Assembly: GCF_004358025.1 (NCBI RefSeq)
Contig: NZ_SMTL01000001.1
Location: forward strand, 1 to 64,000
Length of the DNA stretch: 64,000 nt
Source of the DNA: Rhizobium deserti
Lineage (GTDB): Bacteria; Pseudomonadota; Alphaproteobacteria; Rhizobiales; Rhizobiaceae
Direction: 5' to 3'
Shown: piece by piece, positions 61,990-64,000 of the stretch
Numbering within the stretch: position 1 is the stretch's first letter
Layout of the letters: each line of letters begins with the position of its first letter
Made by a program: the position numbers and the translations under genes
The notes under the pieces: model-generated
Database searches by the model: none
What the model was told of the DNA's origin: nothing
The model's input: the letters and a program-made list of their open reading frames with translations, nothing else

Positions 61990-62952
61990 ATGCTGAACTG
62001 GAGTTGGAACCGCCCTGATCGGCAGACTGTCGCTGCCGACGGCGGAGGTGGTCGTGCATCGGCTCCGCTTCCCCCTGCCAAGATCGAACCTCCCCGCAAG
62101 GCCAAACTGGCACTTGCACTTGGCGGTGGCGCAGCGCGCGGCTGGGCGCATATCGGCGTCTTGAAGGCGCTCGACGAGGCCGGCATTGAGGTCGGAATGA
62201 TCGCAGGCACGTCGATCGGGGCACTGGTTGGCGGTTGTTACCTTGCCGGTAAACTGGACGAACTGGAACAGTTCGCCCGCTCGCTCACCATGCGGCGCAT
62301 CGCCGGTTTGCTCGACCTAACCATTGGCGGTGGCGGTCTGTTGGGCGGCATGCGGCTGACCAAACGGATGCAGGAGCACGTGGAGGGGCTGGCCATCGAG
62401 GATCTCGGACGCCCCTTCGTCGCCGTCGCGACCGAACTCCACACGGGTCATGAAGTGTGGATATCGAGCGGCTCACTGATCACGGGCCTGCGGGCTTCCT
62501 ATGCGCTTCCGGGGATTTTCGAGCCGGTGAAATGCAACAACCGCACGCTGGTCGACGGTGCACTCGTCAATCCCGTCCCTACTTCCGTCTGCCGTGCCTA
62601 CGAGCAGCCGCTTGTGGTTGCCGTCAACCTCAACTATGAAATTTTTGGACGTTCAGCCGTGGTCAAACACAGCGCGAGCATCCAGCCGATCGAGATGGAG
62701 CAGCGCAACCGAGCCGGCAACGTCCGTGTCGGCGTCACAGGAACCATGGTCCAAGCCTTCAACATCATCCAGGAGCGCATATCGCGCGCCAGGCTCGCCG
62801 GCGACCCACCGGACCTTGCCCTGCATCCCCGCCTGAGCGACATCGGCCTGTCGGAATTTCATCGTGCCGGCGACGCCATCCAGCGAGGCTACGACGAGAC
62901 AATGGCGCAGATCTCGGCGCTCAAGCGCATGCAGGAAGTCTTCGCTCTCTAG
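61990..62952 (+). CDS. Patatin-like phospholipase
   Basis: 320 residues. The oxyanion loop LGGGAARGWAHIGVLKAL is followed by the nucleophile motif GTSIGAL (Ser) and the catalytic Asp in VDGALVNPVP. No signal peptide or membrane segment, so it is likely cytoplasmic, like the RssA-type proteins. The N-terminal 40 residues are a charged, Pro-rich lead. It may hydrolyse lysophospholipids or act in regulation. Confidence 0.92.
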   Translation: MLNWSWNRPDRQTVAADGGGGRASAPLPPAKIEPPRKAKLALALGGGAARGWAHIGVLKALDEAGIEVGMIAGTSIGALVGGCYLAGKLDELEQFARSLTMRRIAGLLDLTIGGGGLLGGMRLTKRMQEHVEGLAIEDLGRPFVAVATELHTGHEVWISSGSLITGLRASYALPGIFEPVKCNNRTLVDGALVNPVPTSVCRAYEQPLVVAVNLNYEIFGRSAVVKHSASIQPIEMEQRNRAGNVRVGVTGTMVQAFNIIQERISRARLAGDPPDLALHPRLSDIGLSEFHRAGDAIQRGYDETMAQISALKRMQEVFAL

Positions 62953-62976
62953 CGCAGACTCTATACCGCCACCCCG

Positions 62977-63411
62977 TCAGCCTGCAATATAAGCCTTGAT
63001 GTGCTCGGCCTCCAGTTCCACCTCGCGGATCCGCGACTTCACCACATCGCCGATGGAAATGATGCCGATCAGTTTTCCATCCTGCTCGACAGGCACGTGA
63101 CGGAAGCGACCTGCGCTCATCATTCCCATGAGGTCGTCGACGCTCTGCTCTTCGCGGCAACGCTCGACATTCGTCGTCATCGTCGCCTTCACAGGTTGGG
63201 CCAGCACATCAGCACCATTCACCGCGATGGCTCGCACAAGGTCTCGTTCCGTGAAGATGCCGGAAATTCGATCTTCCATTCCGGTGATGACGACCGCGCC
63301 GATCTTCTTGTCGTTCAGGATCTGCGCCACCTCGAGCAAAGTCCGGTCGGGATCAACGGTGACGACGTCGCGCCCCTTGGTGTCCAGCATAGTCTTGACG
63401 GTTGTCGACAT
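62977..63411 (-). CDS. CBS domain protein
   Basis: 144 residues, two CBS domains in tandem: VDPDRTLLEVAQILNDKKIGAVV with GIFTERDLVRAIA, then EQSVDDLMGMMSAGRFRHVPV with GIISIGDVVK. Paired CBS modules bind adenine nucleotides and act as sensors. No enzyme domain is attached. It is convergent with the patatin-like gene. Confidence 0.93.
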   Translation of the reverse strand: MSTTVKTMLDTKGRDVVTVDPDRTLLEVAQILNDKKIGAVVITGMEDRISGIFTERDLVRAIAVNGADVLAQPVKATMTTNVERCREEQSVDDLMGMMSAGRFRHVPVEQDGKLIGIISIGDVVKSRIREVELEAEHIKAYIAG

Positions 63412-63514
63412 GGCTCTCTCCTCACCAATCAGTTCGCACTCGGCGACCCCTCCAGCTCGCCAAAAGCGCGCAGTCCTCCTGCGGCTGAAACTTTAGAACG
63501 GCCTTACAAAGAGA

Positions 63515-64000
63515 TCAAGGCGTGGTGATCACGGTACGCGCCGGGCGCTTCACGTCGAACAGAGCAAAAAGCAGGAAGCCGAAGAGGAAGCCGCCAATGT
63601 GGGCATCCCATGCGATCTCACCCGATTCCGCACCCATGAGCGGAAGCCCCAGCGCAATCAGAACATTGCCGAGCAGCCACATGGCCATGAAGATCATGAC
63701 CGTCCGGTTGCGGAATGCGGCAAGGATCGGCTGGCGCGGGTAAAGATGGCCCGACACCCGATCATAGCCCCGCCCCACGGGGAAGGCGAAGCGGCATGCG
63801 GCACCCATCAGGGCTGATACAACGCCAGAGGCCCCAACCAGCAGCGTCTCGTCCCCCCAATGCAGACCTGCGTGAAAGAACGCCGATGCTGCCGCCGAAA
63901 AGATCCAGAAAAGGACATATCTGACGGTGCCGATCCGGCGAACGACAGGAGCTCCGAATGCGGCAAGCCAGAGGGCGTTGAACCCGATATGCTCGATGCT
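63515..64000 (-). CDS. Rhomboid family intramembrane serine protease, N-terminally cut by window end
   Basis: The frame is open from position 64000 and encodes the C-terminal 161 residues. Visible are EHIGFNALWLAAFG (TM2 region), the catalytic Ser in LLVGASGVVSALMG, and the His in AWDAHIGGFLFGF. A shorter ATG at 63808 would miss the catalytic Ser and is not the start. It cleaves membrane proteins within the bilayer. The N terminus lies beyond the window. Confidence 0.9.
   Translation of the reverse strand, partial: SIEHIGFNALWLAAFGAPVVRRIGTVRYVLFWIFSAAASAFFHAGLHWGDETLLVGASGVVSALMGAACRFAFPVGRGYDRVSGHLYPRQPILAAFRNRTVMIFMAMWLLGNVLIALGLPLMGAESGEIAWDAHIGGFLFGFLLFALFDVKRPARTVITTP

Overview
The window reads as chromosomal DNA of a Rhizobiaceae alphaproteobacterium. 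This rests on gene content and order: rlpA-dac-tmk-holB-metG-tatD-MBL hydrolase, ppiD-trpD-trpC-moaC-moeA, tpiA-secG-pyrG, a paired HTH-citrate synthase/citrate synthase locus, an HWE-kinase bacteriophytochrome and a methyl-accepting chemotaxis protein with a C-terminal CheR tether. The genus cannot be fixed by eye.

Left flank (1-10.5 kb): the edge of an ISNCY-type insertion sequence, then a long minus-strand housekeeping cluster (cell-wall enzymes RlpA and a PBP5-like carboxypeptidase, thymidylate kinase, DNA polymerase III delta prime, methionyl-tRNA synthetase, TatD, an MBL hydrolase), then a chemoreceptor and a tRNA-Ser(UGA).

Prophage-like element (10,565-29,182; 18.6 kb): inserted at the 3' end of tRNA-Ser and bounded by a 15-bp direct repeat (attL/attR), with paired 12-bp arm-type repeats just inside both ends. 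From the left it holds an AlpA/Xis-like gene heading a telescoped early operon with a replication-initiator-like gene that contains iterons and a hairpin, an ImmA/IrrE protease with a small membrane protein, and a compact plus-strand morphogenesis block. That block runs portal, chaperone-like protein, 33-aa membrane microprotein, prohead protease, capsid, small capsid-associated protein, HNH nuclease, tail tube, connectors, TerS, TerL, and a tape measure carrying a lysozyme domain. It ends in a small tail-like protein and a tandem zinc-finger protein whose frame is broken by one TGA. On the minus strand at the right end lie an orphan RelA/SpoT-domain protein with a 68-aa upstream partner and the tyrosine integrase. 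The terminase lies behind the head genes, and I see no tail tip, fibre, holin or CI-type repressor. The element is therefore either a decaying/rearranged prophage or a satellite-sized, helper-dependent element.

Right flank (29.2-64 kb): a small lipoprotein and gene debris beside attR, then conserved genes. These cover protein folding (PpiD), tryptophan and molybdopterin synthesis, DNA photolyase, two citrate-synthase-family genes, CTP synthase, SecG, triosephosphate isomerase, an esterase, topoisomerase IV subunit B, a hybrid bacteriophytochrome kinase, an AI-2E family transporter, a DUF2336 protein, a CitE-like protein, a flavin reductase/nitroreductase pair, a secreted repeat protein, an acyltransferase, ThrRS, YidD, an Fe-S scaffold, FolE, HisI, a patatin-like lipase, a CBS protein and a truncated rhomboid protease.

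The most interesting leads are the prophage-borne RelA/SpoT pair (a candidate toxSAS/anti-phage system), the zinc-finger protein with an in-frame TGA, the iteron/hairpin cluster inside the replication-like gene, and the shuffled morphogenesis order.
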